Assembly: GCA_937873245.1 (NCBI GenBank)
Contig: CALMVY010000231.1
Coordinates: 1 to 19,805, forward strand
DNA: 19,805 nucleotides
Reading direction: 5' to 3'
From: an uncultured Arthrobacter sp.
GTDB taxonomy: Bacteria; Actinomycetota; Actinomycetes; Actinomycetales; Micrococcaceae
Made by a program: the position numbers and the translations under genes. Under the pieces are notes generated by a model. The model was not told the origin of the DNA, made no database searches, and was given only the letters and a program-made list of their open reading frames with translations. This document shows positions 1-7,007 of the stretch, one piece after another; position 1 is the first letter of the stretch, and every line of letters begins with the position of its first letter.

Positions 1-562
1 GGAAGTTCGGGTTGTCGGCGTCGATCTGCAGTCCCCAGGGCAGGGTGGTGGGGCCGCCGAAGAGCTCCTGGTTGAAGTAGTTGCCCCAGCGGCCGATCGC
101 CTGGGCCAGCAGCAGGCCGGGCGCTGCGGCGTCGAGGAAGGCACTGAGCTTGACGCCCGCCTTGCGGCAGCCGATCCACGCACCCACTGCACCCAGCAGC
201 ACGGCGCCCCAGATGCCCAGTCCGCCGCGCTGGAGCTGCGGGATCAGGGACAGGTCACCGGTGCCGTCGAAGCCGGGGCCGAAGTACGCGTCCGGGGAGG
301 ACACCACGTGGTAGAGCCTGCCGCCGATGATGCCGAAGGGGATGGCCCAGATGGCGATGTCCCAGACGCTTCCCTCCGGAGCCCCGCGCTTGGTCCAGCG
401 GACCGACGTGAGCCACAGGCCGGCGATGATGCCGAGCAGGATGCACAGCGCGTAGGCGTGGATGCGCAGTGACCCCCACGGCAGCGGGATGTCGAATCCG
501 GACCAGTCCGGGCTCGGAATGCTCGCGGGGATCATCGCTGCCGCGTGGAGGACTGACTGCAT
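1..562 (-). CDS. lgt: Prolipoprotein diacylglyceryl transferase, 3' end cut by window edge
   Basis: Lgt is an inner-membrane enzyme that moves diacylglycerol from phosphatidylglycerol onto the lipobox cysteine of prelipoproteins. The first 187 codons are present, from ATG at 562; the C-terminal part lies outside the window. The Lgt signature is clear at residues 157-169 (GRWGNYFNQELFG). Hydrophobic segments are visible near residues 34-52, 66-80 and 115-130. The loop RGGLGIWGA (residues 112-120) matches the region that carries the important His103 in the E. coli enzyme; here that position looks like Trp118, and I believe other actinobacterial Lgt proteins also differ there. The start is 4 bp after the trpA stop, so lgt is probably the last gene of the trp transcript, an arrangement known from mycobacteria. 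The identification is firm; only the 3' end is missing. Confidence 0.95.
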   Translation of the reverse strand, partial: MQSVLHAAAMIPASIPSPDWSGFDIPLPWGSLRIHAYALCILLGIIAGLWLTSVRWTKRGAPEGSVWDIAIWAIPFGIIGGRLYHVVSSPDAYFGPGFDGTGDLSLIPQLQRGGLGIWGAVLLGAVGAWIGCRKAGVKLSAFLDAAAPGLLLAQAIGRWGNYFNQELFGGPTTLPWGLQIDADNPNF

Positions 563-566
563 ATGC

Positions 567-1400
567 TTAGGCTTCTTCCTTGGTAAGGCCGGTGCTGAGG
601 TCTTTCGTCAAGGACGCTACCGCATCCACGCCGCCGTCGCGGACGGCCACGACGAGGGCGGTGCCAACAATCACGCCATCCGCGTAGGCGGCGATCTCGC
701 GGACCTGGTCCGCGTTGGACACGCCGAGACCGACACAGACGCGTTCGGCGCCGGCGGCGTGCGCGGCGGCCACCACGTCCTTGGCCGCGGTGCTGACCGA
801 GGTGCGGGCGCCGGTGACGCCCATGATCGAGACGGCGTAGACAAAGCCGCGGCTCGCTTCAACGGTGCGCTTCATGCGCTCCGGTGAGGACGACGGCGCC
901 ACCAGGAACACCCGGTCCAGCCCGTACTTGTCCGAGGCTGCCATCCATTCTGCGGCTTCGTCGGGGATCAGGTCGGGGGTGATGAGCCCGGCTCCCCCGG
1001 CGTCGGCCAGCTGGCGCGAAAATTCGTCCACGCCCATCCGGACCACGGGGTTCCAGTAGGTCATGACCAGCACGGCGGCGTCGGTCTTGCTGGTGATGCC
1101 GCGGACGACGTCGAAGACCTGCTTGACGTGGAAGCCCTTGGCGAGGGCCTCGGTGGTGGCGGCCTGGATGACGTGGCCGTCCATGACCGGATCGGAGTAC
1201 GGGATGCCGATCTCAATCAGGTCGGCACCGTTCTCCGCGAGGGCGATGCCGGCCGCGATGGAGTCCTCCACGCTGGGGTAGCCGGCGGGAAGGTAGCCGA
1301 TGAGAGCCGCGCGGCCCTGGGCCTTGGCCCGGTCAATGGCCGCTGCGGCTTTGCTGGCGCCGTGTGCGCCCTGGCCGGTGGTCGGTTCGCCGTGGTTCAC
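567..1400 (-). CDS. trpA: Tryptophan synthase alpha subunit
   Basis: TrpA cleaves indole-3-glycerol phosphate to indole and glyceraldehyde-3-phosphate and passes indole through a tunnel to TrpB in the alpha2beta2 complex. The predicted protein is 277 aa, a normal family length. The catalytic pair corresponding to Salmonella Glu49 and Asp60 is visible as Glu63 and Asp74 in the stretch IEIGIPYSDPVMDG, followed by the family's IQ segment. I chose the GTG start at 1400 because its first bases overlap the trpB stop (GTGA) and a purine-rich GAGGGGGAG lies just upstream. The same frame is open to an ATG at 1463, but that start would add 21 residues inside trpB without need. Translation is probably coupled to trpB, which fits equal subunit production. 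Confidence 0.96.
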   Translation of the reverse strand: MNHGEPTTGQGAHGASKAAAAIDRAKAQGRAALIGYLPAGYPSVEDSIAAGIALAENGADLIEIGIPYSDPVMDGHVIQAATTEALAKGFHVKQVFDVVRGITSKTDAAVLVMTYWNPVVRMGVDEFSRQLADAGGAGLITPDLIPDEAAEWMAASDKYGLDRVFLVAPSSSPERMKRTVEASRGFVYAVSIMGVTGARTSVSTAAKDVVAAAHAAGAERVCVGLGVSNADQVREIAAYADGVIVGTALVVAVRDGGVDAVASLTKDLSTGLTKEEA

Positions 1401-2725
1401 AGCTGCTCCCCCTCTTTGGCGATTTCGTGCTCGGGTGAATCCTTGTCCAGCAGGTCGAACCATTCCGCGGCGGTGGCCACGTCCTTGTCGCCGCGGCCGG
1501 AGAGGTTCACGATCACGATCTTGTCGGCTGCGTCACCTGATTCTCCGGCTTCCGCCGAGAGCCGCTGGCCGACCTTGATGGCGCCGGCCAGGGCGTGGGC
1601 GGATTCAATGGCAGGGATGATGCCCTCGGTGCGGCAGAGCAGCCGGAACGCGTCCATCGCCTCGCTGTCCGTGATGGGCTCGTAGCTGACGCGTCCGATG
1701 TCGGCGAGGTAGGAGTGCTCCGGGCCGACGCCGGGGTAGTCCAGGCCCGCCGAGATGGAGTGCGATTCGATGGTCTGGCCGTCGTCGTCCTGCATCAGGT
1801 AGGAGCGGGCGCCGTGCAGCACGCCGGGCTTGCCGAGTGTGATGGTGGCGGCATGGCGTCCGGTCTCGACGCCCTCGCCGCCGGCCTCGAAGCCGTAGAT
1901 CTTGACCGAGGGGTCGTCCAGGAAGCCGTGGAAGATGCCGATTGCGTTGGAGCCGCCGCCGATGCAGGCGCAGACGGCGTCGGGCAGGCGGCCGGTCTGC
2001 TCCAGGATCTGGGCGCGGGCCTCCTCGCCGATGACCTCGTGGAAGTAGCGGACCATGGCCGGGAACGGGTGCGCCCCGGCGGCGGTGCCCAGCAGGTAGT
2101 GGGTGTTGCCCACGTTGGCGACCCAGTCGCGGAGCGCCTCGTTGATGGCGTCCTTGAGCGTCTGGGAGCCGTTGGTCACCGGAATGACGGTGGCTCCGAG
2201 GAGCTCCATCCGGGCCACGTTGAGTGCCTGCCGGCGGCAGTCCTCGGCGCCCATGTAGACGACGCATTCCAGGCCCATCAGGGCGGCGGCGGTGGCGCTG
2301 GCGACTCCGTGCTGCCCGGCGCCGGTCTCGGCGATGACACGGGTCTTGCCCATGCGCTTGGCCAGGAGCGCCTGGCCCAGCACGTTGTTGATCTTGTGCG
2401 AGCCGGTGTGGTTGAGGTCCTCGCGCTTGAGGAAGATCCGCACTCCCCCGGCGTGCTCGGCGAAGCGCTTGGCCTCGGTCAGCAGCGAGGGCCGGCCGGA
2501 GTAGTTCCGGTTCAGTTCCGCGATCTGCGCGGTGAACTCGGGATCAGCCTTGGCCTTCTCGAAAGTGTCCTCGAGTTCATCCAGGGCGGCGATGAGTGAC
2601 TCGGGCATCCACCGGCCGCCGTAGGAGCCGAAGTAGGGCCCGGGGGCGTGCCGCAGGGATTCCCCACCCTGCAGGAACGCGTCCACGGCGCTTTCGTCTG
2701 AGCCGGCTGCTGGCGCATCGACCAT
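1397..2725 (-). CDS. trpB: Tryptophan synthase beta subunit
   Basis: TrpB is the PLP enzyme that condenses indole with serine to give tryptophan, in complex with TrpA. With the start chosen here it is 442 aa. The PLP lysine is Lys111 in HTGSHKINN, the catalytic glutamate is Glu133 in AETGAGQHG, and the phosphate-binding loop GGGSNAIG is at about 256-263. The N-terminal PGPYFGSYGGRWMPE is typical of TrpB1, the form that partners TrpA. Two in-frame ATG codons compete: 2737 and 2725. I prefer 2725 because GGTGA sits 5 nt before it, while 2737 has only a weak purine run touching the codon. The gene overlaps trpA by 4 bp and is separated from trpC by about 97 bp, the largest gap within the trpC-trpB-trpA part of the cluster. 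Confidence 0.96.
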   Translation of the reverse strand: MVDAPAAGSDESAVDAFLQGGESLRHAPGPYFGSYGGRWMPESLIAALDELEDTFEKAKADPEFTAQIAELNRNYSGRPSLLTEAKRFAEHAGGVRIFLKREDLNHTGSHKINNVLGQALLAKRMGKTRVIAETGAGQHGVASATAAALMGLECVVYMGAEDCRRQALNVARMELLGATVIPVTNGSQTLKDAINEALRDWVANVGNTHYLLGTAAGAHPFPAMVRYFHEVIGEEARAQILEQTGRLPDAVCACIGGGSNAIGIFHGFLDDPSVKIYGFEAGGEGVETGRHAATITLGKPGVLHGARSYLMQDDDGQTIESHSISAGLDYPGVGPEHSYLADIGRVSYEPITDSEAMDAFRLLCRTEGIIPAIESAHALAGAIKVGQRLSAEAGESGDAADKIVIVNLSGRGDKDVATAAEWFDLLDKDSPEHEIAKEGEQL

Positions 2726-2790
2726 CAGTCTCACCATCCTGTTCCACTGCTAACTAGATCTTCGGTGCCGCACGGAGGCGCTGCCGGCGT

Positions 2791-2814
2791 CCGGCCCGGG
2801 CATTGCCCGGCCGG
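2791..2814 (-). other. GC-rich intercistronic hairpin between trpC and trpB
   Basis: The arms CCGGCCCGGGC (2791-2801) and GCCCGGCCGG (2805-2814) can pair over 10 bp with one bulged C and a 3-nt loop. No T-run follows on the minus strand, so it does not look like a complete intrinsic terminator. It lies in the only sizeable gap among trpC, trpB and trpA. It could affect mRNA processing or stability, or be a by-product of GC richness. Confidence 0.35.
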
Positions 2815-2822
2815 TGCGCGGG

Positions 2823-3641
2823 TCAGGAACGTGCGGCGATTTCTTCGGCTCCGGCGGCCATGAATTCCGCGATCCGCTCCCGCGGGGTAGCGTCGCTGAC
2901 CAGTGCTTCGCCGACGAGGACCGCGTCGGCGCCGTTCGCGGCGAAATGCCGGACGTCGTCGACGCCGCGCACGCCGGACTCCGCGATGACGAGCGTGCCC
3001 GCGGGAATGCCTCCGGCGAGTTCGGCGAACACGGAACGGTCGACGTCGAGCGTCTTGAGGTTGCGCACGTTGACGCCGATGATCCGCGCTTCGGCGGCAA
3101 TGGCCCGTTCGATTTCCTCGGCGGTGTGCGTCTCGACGAGCACGTTCATGCCGAGTTCGCGGCTGAGCGCGCTGTACTCGCGCAGTTGCGCGTCGGACAG
3201 GGACGCCACGATCAGGAGGATCAGGTCCGCCCCGTGTGCCCGGGCTTCCCAGATCTGGTACTCGTCGATCATGAAGTCCTTGCGCAGCAGCGGGATGTCC
3301 ACGGCTGCGCGGACGGCGTCGAGATCGGCGAGGGAGCCGTTGAAGCGGCGCTGTTCGGTCAGGACGCTGATCGCCGCCGCGCCGCCGTCGGCGTACTGCA
3401 CGGCGAGCGAGGCGGGATCCGCGATGTTCGCGAGGTCGCCCTTGGAGGGGCTGCGGCGCTTGATTTCGGCGATGACCTTCAGCTGGCCGCGCGTGGCAGA
3501 GGGACCGCCCAGGGCGGCCCAGGCGTCACGCGCCGGCGCAGCCGCGGCGGCGCGTTCCTTCAGTTCCGCGAGCGTGACGAGGCGCTGACGGGCCTCCATA
3601 TCCTCCCTGACACCGGCATTGATGTCATCGAGAACAGTCAC
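2823..3641 (-). CDS. trpC: Indole-3-glycerol phosphate synthase
   Basis: TrpC closes the indole ring, converting CdRP (carboxyphenylamino-deoxyribulose phosphate) to indole-3-glycerol phosphate in the cytoplasm. The protein is a 272-aa monofunctional (beta/alpha)8 barrel with no fused PRAI domain. The hallmark segments are present in order: VIAEIKRRSPSKG (catalytic Glu59 and Lys61), SVLTEQRRFNG (residues 92-102), LLRKDFMIDEYQI (Lys121), GVNVRNLKT, and IAESGV near the phosphate site. Translation starts with GTG, 2 bp after the stop of the preceding small membrane protein gene. The upstream sequence has no good Shine-Dalgarno motif, so coupling to that gene is likely. Its product feeds TrpA/TrpB encoded next. 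Confidence 0.96.
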   Translation of the reverse strand: MTVLDDINAGVREDMEARQRLVTLAELKERAAAAAPARDAWAALGGPSATRGQLKVIAEIKRRSPSKGDLANIADPASLAVQYADGGAAAISVLTEQRRFNGSLADLDAVRAAVDIPLLRKDFMIDEYQIWEARAHGADLILLIVASLSDAQLREYSALSRELGMNVLVETHTAEEIERAIAAEARIIGVNVRNLKTLDVDRSVFAELAGGIPAGTLVIAESGVRGVDDVRHFAANGADAVLVGEALVSDATPRERIAEFMAAGAEEIAARS

Positions 3642-3643
3642 GC

Positions 3644-3934
3644 CTAGTGGCCGGAGTTCTTCAGCTTGCTGCCGCCCACACCGTAACCGGCCTTGCGCAT
3701 GATGAAGCCGATGACCAGGCCAATCAGCATCACGACGCCGCCCGCGATGAAGACCGGGGTGTTGGCGATGACGAAGGCGATGGACATGATGAGGGCGCCG
3801 ACGAGCATAACGAAAACGGTGGTCCAGGCGGCCGGGCTGTTGCCGTGGCCGGTCGGTTCGCTGTGATCGATGTCGTCGTAGGAGTAGCCGCTTCCGGCAG
3901 CGGGCTTGGGGGCGGAAACAGGTGCGTTGCTCAT
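3644..3934 (-). CDS. HGxxPAAW-family small membrane protein (function unknown)
   Basis: A 96-aa protein with two transmembrane segments (about residues 38-57 and 60-79), joined by a very short turn, and a basic tail. The N-terminal 37 residues are polar and end in HGNSPAAW (30-37), the motif that names the actinobacterial HGxxPAAW family. No catalytic or metal site is evident. A strong ribosome site (GAGGAG, about 6 nt before ATG) precedes it. It sits between trpX and trpC, 2 bp before the trpC GTG, and is therefore almost certainly cotranscribed with tryptophan genes. Its biochemical role is not known to me. Its position suggests, but does not show, a link to tryptophan synthesis or transport. 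Confidence 0.9.
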   Translation of the reverse strand: MSNAPVSAPKPAAGSGYSYDDIDHSEPTGHGNSPAAWTTVFVMLVGALIMSIAFVIANTPVFIAGGVVMLIGLVIGFIMRKAGYGVGGSKLKNSGH

Positions 3935-4002
3935 TGAAATCTCCTCAGGGTGAATACTGCTTACATTCTGCCATTTATTGGCCGCGCCTCAGGCATCGGC
4001 AC

Positions 4003-4038
4003 TGGCCGCGTTACTGGCTGCGTTAGTGGCTGCGCCCG
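4003..4038. repeat. Three imperfect 12-bp tandem repeats with flanking 9-bp direct repeats
   Basis: In the gap between trpX and the HGxxPAAW gene, plus-strand units TGGCCGCGTTAC, TGGCTGCGTTAG and TGGCTGCGCCCG lie head to tail. An exact GGCATCGGC flanks them on both sides (3992-4000 and 4040-4048). The unit is a multiple of three, but no reading frame here looks coding. Confidence 0.6.
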
Positions 4039-4048
4039 CGGCATCGGC

Positions 4049-4696
4049 TCAGGTGGGATCGTCACCGCGTGACAACCGGTCCCAGCTCTCGATCTCGTCC
4101 GCCGGCCCGGCCGGCGCCGCGGACCCGCCGGCCGGCGTCCCTGCTGCACTGCCTGCCGACGCCGTGTCATATTTCGTGCGCGACTTCCAGTAGCGGCCCG
4201 CCGGGATGATCAGCAGCGCGCTGAGCCCCAGCAGGGTGCCGGCCACGACGGCGAGGGCCGGGAAGACTGTGACGTCCACTTTTACGTCACTGCCCGTGAT
4301 CCCGGTGGCGGCGGCGATCGAGCCCTGGGCCGCGGCCAGCGGGTCCGCAATCACGACAGCGGCAGCGCTGACGATGCCGGCGGCGGCCAGCAGGATGAGT
4401 GCTGTGATGATCCAGCGGGCCACCCGGCCGGCAATGGACGCGGCCAGCCCGCCCGCGAGGGCCACCAGGGCCAGGGCTGTCACGGTGGTGGCGGCTTTGC
4501 TGCCCTGCACCTGCAGGCCGTCCTGGCTGTTGACGGCCTGGCCGAGCTGGGCCGGGTCCAGGTGGACTACGAGCCAGGTCTGCGTCGTGGTGCCGAAGAC
4601 GGCCAGTGCGAGGGCGGCGATGGCCAGGACCAGGGTGGATTTCCGGGCCCAGCGGGGAACGGCGGGGCTGGTGCTCTTGACGGTCGTGCCGCTCAT
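4049..4696 (-). CDS. Trp biosynthesis-associated membrane protein (TIGR02234 / Trp_oprn_chp)
   Basis: A 215-aa integral membrane protein with four predicted transmembrane segments, at about residues 20-38, 69-90, 94-118 and 142-166. The segment TTQTWLVVHLD follows the first helix. The cytoplasmic tail is rich in Ala, Gly and Pro and ends in SWDRLSRGDDPT, a C-terminal signature of this actinobacterial family. Members are found next to trpE and trpC in actinobacteria, including the mycobacterial gene between trpE and trpC, but no activity has been established that I know of. The start overlaps the trpE stop as ATGA, so the two are probably translated together. Transport or membrane association of a tryptophan intermediate is possible but unproven. 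Confidence 0.92.
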   Translation of the reverse strand: MSGTTVKSTSPAVPRWARKSTLVLAIAALALAVFGTTTQTWLVVHLDPAQLGQAVNSQDGLQVQGSKAATTVTALALVALAGGLAASIAGRVARWIITALILLAAAGIVSAAAVVIADPLAAAQGSIAAATGITGSDVKVDVTVFPALAVVAGTLLGLSALLIIPAGRYWKSRTKYDTASAGSAAGTPAGGSAAPAGPADEIESWDRLSRGDDPT

Positions 4697-6258
4697 GACT
4701 GTGTCCCGGCGTCGGTAATGGTCTCGGCTGTGATGTTGCGCAGTGACCGGGCGGTGTGGACGGCCCGCATCGGGGCGGCGGCCTTGTTGACGGTTTCCAG
4801 TGCCTCGGTGGCGTTGACGGAGTCAGCCACGATGCCGCCGCCGGCCTGGACGTAAGCGCGTCCTTCCCGCAGCAGGGCCGAGCGGATGGCGATCGCCATG
4901 TCCATGTCACCGGCGAAGTCGAGGTAGCCCACCACTCCGCCGTAGATCCCGCGGCGGTGGGGCTCCAGTTCGTCGAGCAGCCGCAGCGCCCGCGGCTTGG
5001 GCGCGCCGGACAGCGTTCCGGCCGGGAAGGTCGCCTTCAGCACGTCGTAGGCCTTGGCGGTGGGCGCCAGCTTGCCGACCACGGTGGAGACGAGGTGCAT
5101 GATGTGGCTGAAGCGCTCGACTTCCATGAACTGCGTGACGTCGACGGAGCCGGCCACGCAGACCTTGGACAGGTCGTTGCGGGAGAGATCCACCAGCATC
5201 AGGTGCTCGGCGCGTTCCTTCTCGTCGGCGAGGAGTTCCTCGGCGAGGGCCTTGTCCGCCTCGACGGTCTTGCCGCGCGGGCGGGAACCGGCAATGGGGT
5301 GGGTGATGACTTCCTCGCCCGTCACGGTCACGAGCGCCTCCGGGGAGGAACCGACGATCGAGTACTGCCGGCCGTTGGCGTCCTCGAGGCTGAAGATGTA
5401 CATGTAGGGGCTGGGGTTGGTGTTCCGGAGCACCCGGTAGACGTCCAGCGGGTCCGCGCCGCATTCCATTTCGAAGCGGCGCGAGATGACCACCTGGAAC
5501 ACTTCGCCGTCGACGATCGCTTCCTTGCCACGGTCCAGGGCGGCGAGATAGTCCGTCTCGTCCCAGCGTTCCTGCACGCTGGAGGCGAAGTCCAGCGCCG
5601 CCGGGTCCAGCACGGAGACCGGCTGCTTTACCGGGGTGCTGACCTGGGCCAGCAGGGCCTTGACCCGCGCGACGGCGTCGTGCCACGCCTCGTCGACCCG
5701 GTCGGAGCTGTTGTCAAAGTTGATCGCGTTGGCAATCAGCAGCACGGTGCCGTCCATGTTGTCGTGCACCGCCATGTCGGTGACGAGGTTCAGCGCCATC
5801 TCGGGCAGTTCCAGGTCATCCTCGGGCGGGCTGGTGAGCTTCTCCCAGTGCCGGACGGTTTCCCAGCCGAGGAATCCGACCAGGCCGGAGGTGAACGGCG
5901 GGAGGTCCTCGAAGCGGTCGGTGCGGAGCGCCTCGACGGTGTCGCGGATGGCGTCCACCGGGCTGCCGCCCACCGGCACGCCCACCGGCGGTTCGCCGAG
6001 CCAGTGTGCCTGGCCGTCCTTGGTGGTCAGGGTGGCCCGCGAGCGTGCACCGATGAAGGAGTAGCGGGACCAGGAGCCGCCGACGGCCGCGGATTCCATC
6101 AGGAACGTGCCGGGCTGGCCCTGCGCGAGTTTGCGGTACAGCCCGATCGGGGTTTCGGCGTCAGCGAGCACCTTCAGCCGGACGGGGATGACACGGCTGT
6201 GGCCTGCGAGTTCACGGAACTCCTCCAGGCCCGGGCTGATGATTCCAAGGTCCTGCAT
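4693..6258 (-). CDS. trpE: Anthranilate synthase component I
   Basis: TrpE makes anthranilate from chorismate using ammonia supplied by a glutamine amidotransferase (TrpG). The protein is 521 aa. The N-terminal feedback site is visible as LMESA (residues 53-57) within FLMESAAVGGSWSRYSF. The chorismate-binding domain carries ITHPIAGSRPRG, HLMLVDLSRNDL, FPAGTLSGAPKPRA, GIYGGVVGY and AGGGIVADS. No trpG or trpD is in the window, so the amidotransferase and the phosphoribosyltransferase are encoded elsewhere. The stop overlaps trpX by 4 bp; hisI lies 88 bp upstream. The ribosome site before the ATG is weak (AGGCGG about 11 nt away). A strong 10-bp inverted repeat sits in that gap, but no Trp-codon-rich leader peptide was found there. 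Confidence 0.97.
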   Translation of the reverse strand: MQDLGIISPGLEEFRELAGHSRVIPVRLKVLADAETPIGLYRKLAQGQPGTFLMESAAVGGSWSRYSFIGARSRATLTTKDGQAHWLGEPPVGVPVGGSPVDAIRDTVEALRTDRFEDLPPFTSGLVGFLGWETVRHWEKLTSPPEDDLELPEMALNLVTDMAVHDNMDGTVLLIANAINFDNSSDRVDEAWHDAVARVKALLAQVSTPVKQPVSVLDPAALDFASSVQERWDETDYLAALDRGKEAIVDGEVFQVVISRRFEMECGADPLDVYRVLRNTNPSPYMYIFSLEDANGRQYSIVGSSPEALVTVTGEEVITHPIAGSRPRGKTVEADKALAEELLADEKERAEHLMLVDLSRNDLSKVCVAGSVDVTQFMEVERFSHIMHLVSTVVGKLAPTAKAYDVLKATFPAGTLSGAPKPRALRLLDELEPHRRGIYGGVVGYLDFAGDMDMAIAIRSALLREGRAYVQAGGGIVADSVNATEALETVNKAAAPMRAVHTARSLRNITAETITDAGTQS

Positions 6259-6293
6259 GGCTGTGGTTTCCGCCTGTTCTTTCAGTGGTTCCG

Positions 6294-6315
6294 GAGGCTT
6301 CGGTCCCGAAGCCTC
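6294..6315 (-). other. Perfect 10-bp inverted repeat upstream of trpE
   Basis: GAGGCTTCGG (6294-6303) and CCGAAGCCTC (6306-6315) are exact complements separated by 2 bp, forming a very stable hairpin in the hisI-trpE intercistronic RNA (in practice 9 bp with a tetraloop). No T-tract follows on the minus strand. It may be a weak terminator, an mRNA-stability element, or an operator for the trp genes. Confidence 0.6.
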
Positions 6316-6346
6316 AAATGCTGTGCGTGCTGTTCCGGCCGGCAGT

Positions 6347-6853
6347 TCAGCTGACGACGACGTCGAGGTCCCGGCCGTCGAAGCAGGTCCGGGTTCCGGT
6401 GTGGCAGGCCGCGCCGACCTGGTCCACGCGGACCAGCAGCGCGTCGCCGTCGCAGTCCATCGCGAGCGACTTGACCCACTGCACGTGGCCGGAGGTGTCC
6501 CCCTTGCGCCAGTACTCCTGGCGGGAGCGGGAATAGAACGTCACCCGCCCGCTGGTCATGGTGCGGTGCAGGGCCTCGTCGTCCATCCAGCCCAGCATGA
6601 GCACCTCATTGGTGTCGTACTGCTGCACGATGGCGGCGACCAGGCCGGCGCTGTCCCGCTTCAGGGCTTCAGCGAGGCCCGCGGGGAGCGGGCTTGCGGG
6701 CGCGGCCGGGTGCGCAGGCGCAGTTGAAGTGGAGGTCGCGGTGGTACCGGTGACGGTGCCATCAACTGCGGTTCCATCGGCGGCGTTTCCACTGGGGGCG
6801 TCTCGATCAATGCGGTTGCCGTCAATAGGGGCGGGGGCGGGCTGCTCAGACAT
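6347..6853 (-). CDS. hisI: Phosphoribosyl-AMP cyclohydrolase with a long low-complexity N-terminal extension
   Basis: HisI opens the adenine ring of phosphoribosyl-AMP, the third step of histidine synthesis, using zinc. The core is residues ~60-168, with WMDDEAL, YSRSRQEYWRKGDTSGH, DCDGDALL and the C-terminal GAACHTGTRTCF; the cysteines and Asp residues of these motifs are the family metal ligands. It is the single-domain form; hisE is a separate gene in this window. The first ~55 residues are Ala/Thr/Pro/Asp-rich and longer than the usual short N-terminus. I chose ATG at 6853 because a TAGACT -10 box ends exactly 7 nt before it, which suits a leaderless message, and I see no better start downstream. 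An ATG at 6952 is in frame but lies upstream of that promoter. Confidence 0.93.
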   Translation of the reverse strand: MSEQPAPAPIDGNRIDRDAPSGNAADGTAVDGTVTGTTATSTSTAPAHPAAPASPLPAGLAEALKRDSAGLVAAIVQQYDTNEVLMLGWMDDEALHRTMTSGRVTFYSRSRQEYWRKGDTSGHVQWVKSLAMDCDGDALLVRVDQVGAACHTGTRTCFDGRDLDVVVS

Positions 6854-6860
6854 CCTCTCA

Positions 6861-6866
6861 AGTCTA
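6861..6866 (-). promoter_or_regulatory. Predicted -10 box for hisI (leaderless type)
   Basis: On the minus strand TAGACT is followed by 7 nt (TGAGAGG) and then the hisI ATG. TANNNT at this distance is the usual mark of leaderless transcripts in actinobacteria. No convincing -35 hexamer is visible. Confidence 0.55.
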
Positions 6867-6923
6867 GTGCCTTGCGGCGGGGCGCCGCCCAGTTCCCCTG
6901 CGCGCTGCTTAACATCGGCGTCG

Positions 6924-6946
6924 CCAGGGCTGAATCGGCTCCCTGG
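6924..6946. promoter_or_regulatory. Inverted repeat CCAGGG-N11-CCCTGG in divergent promoter region
   Basis: Perfect 6-bp arms separated by 11 bp lie between the divergent hisI and TIGR03085 genes, about 58 bp upstream of the hisI -10 box. If both predicted promoters are right, this segment is in neither transcript, so a DNA-binding protein site is more likely than an RNA hairpin. Confidence 0.4.
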
Positions 6947-6954
6947 TGCCAAAG

Positions 6955-6985
6955 CGACGGCGGTTCAGGTGCACACCCGCCGTCG
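6955..6985. promoter_or_regulatory. 9-bp perfect inverted repeat over the -35 region of the TIGR03085 gene
   Basis: CGACGGCGG (6955-6963) and CCGCCGTCG (6977-6985) are exact complements with a 13-bp spacer. The right arm ends 8 bp before the TAGTTT -10 box, so the repeat covers the expected -35 region. This is consistent with an operator for a dimeric regulator. GC-rich DNA produces such repeats by chance at some rate. Confidence 0.45.
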
Positions 6986-6993
6986 TCTCGTGC

Positions 6994-6999
6994 TAGTTT
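6994..6999 (+). promoter_or_regulatory. Predicted -10 box for the TIGR03085-family gene
   Basis: TAGTTT fits TANNNT and lies 8 nt before the ATG at 7008 (5 nt before the in-frame GTG at 7005). There is no Shine-Dalgarno motif between it and the start, so a leaderless message is likely. No good -35 hexamer is seen. Confidence 0.5.
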
Positions 7000-7007
7000 C
7001 ACAAGTG

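Noticed and set aside
6259..6346. Classical trp attenuator with a Trp-rich leader peptide
   Set aside because: No ORF with consecutive TGG codons lies between hisI and trpE; only the hairpin is present.
4756..6354. Plus-strand open frame of over 500 codons opposite trpE
   Set aside because: Antisense shadow of trpE, with Gly/Val/Asp/Arg-rich sequence and no domain; trpE has all its motifs.
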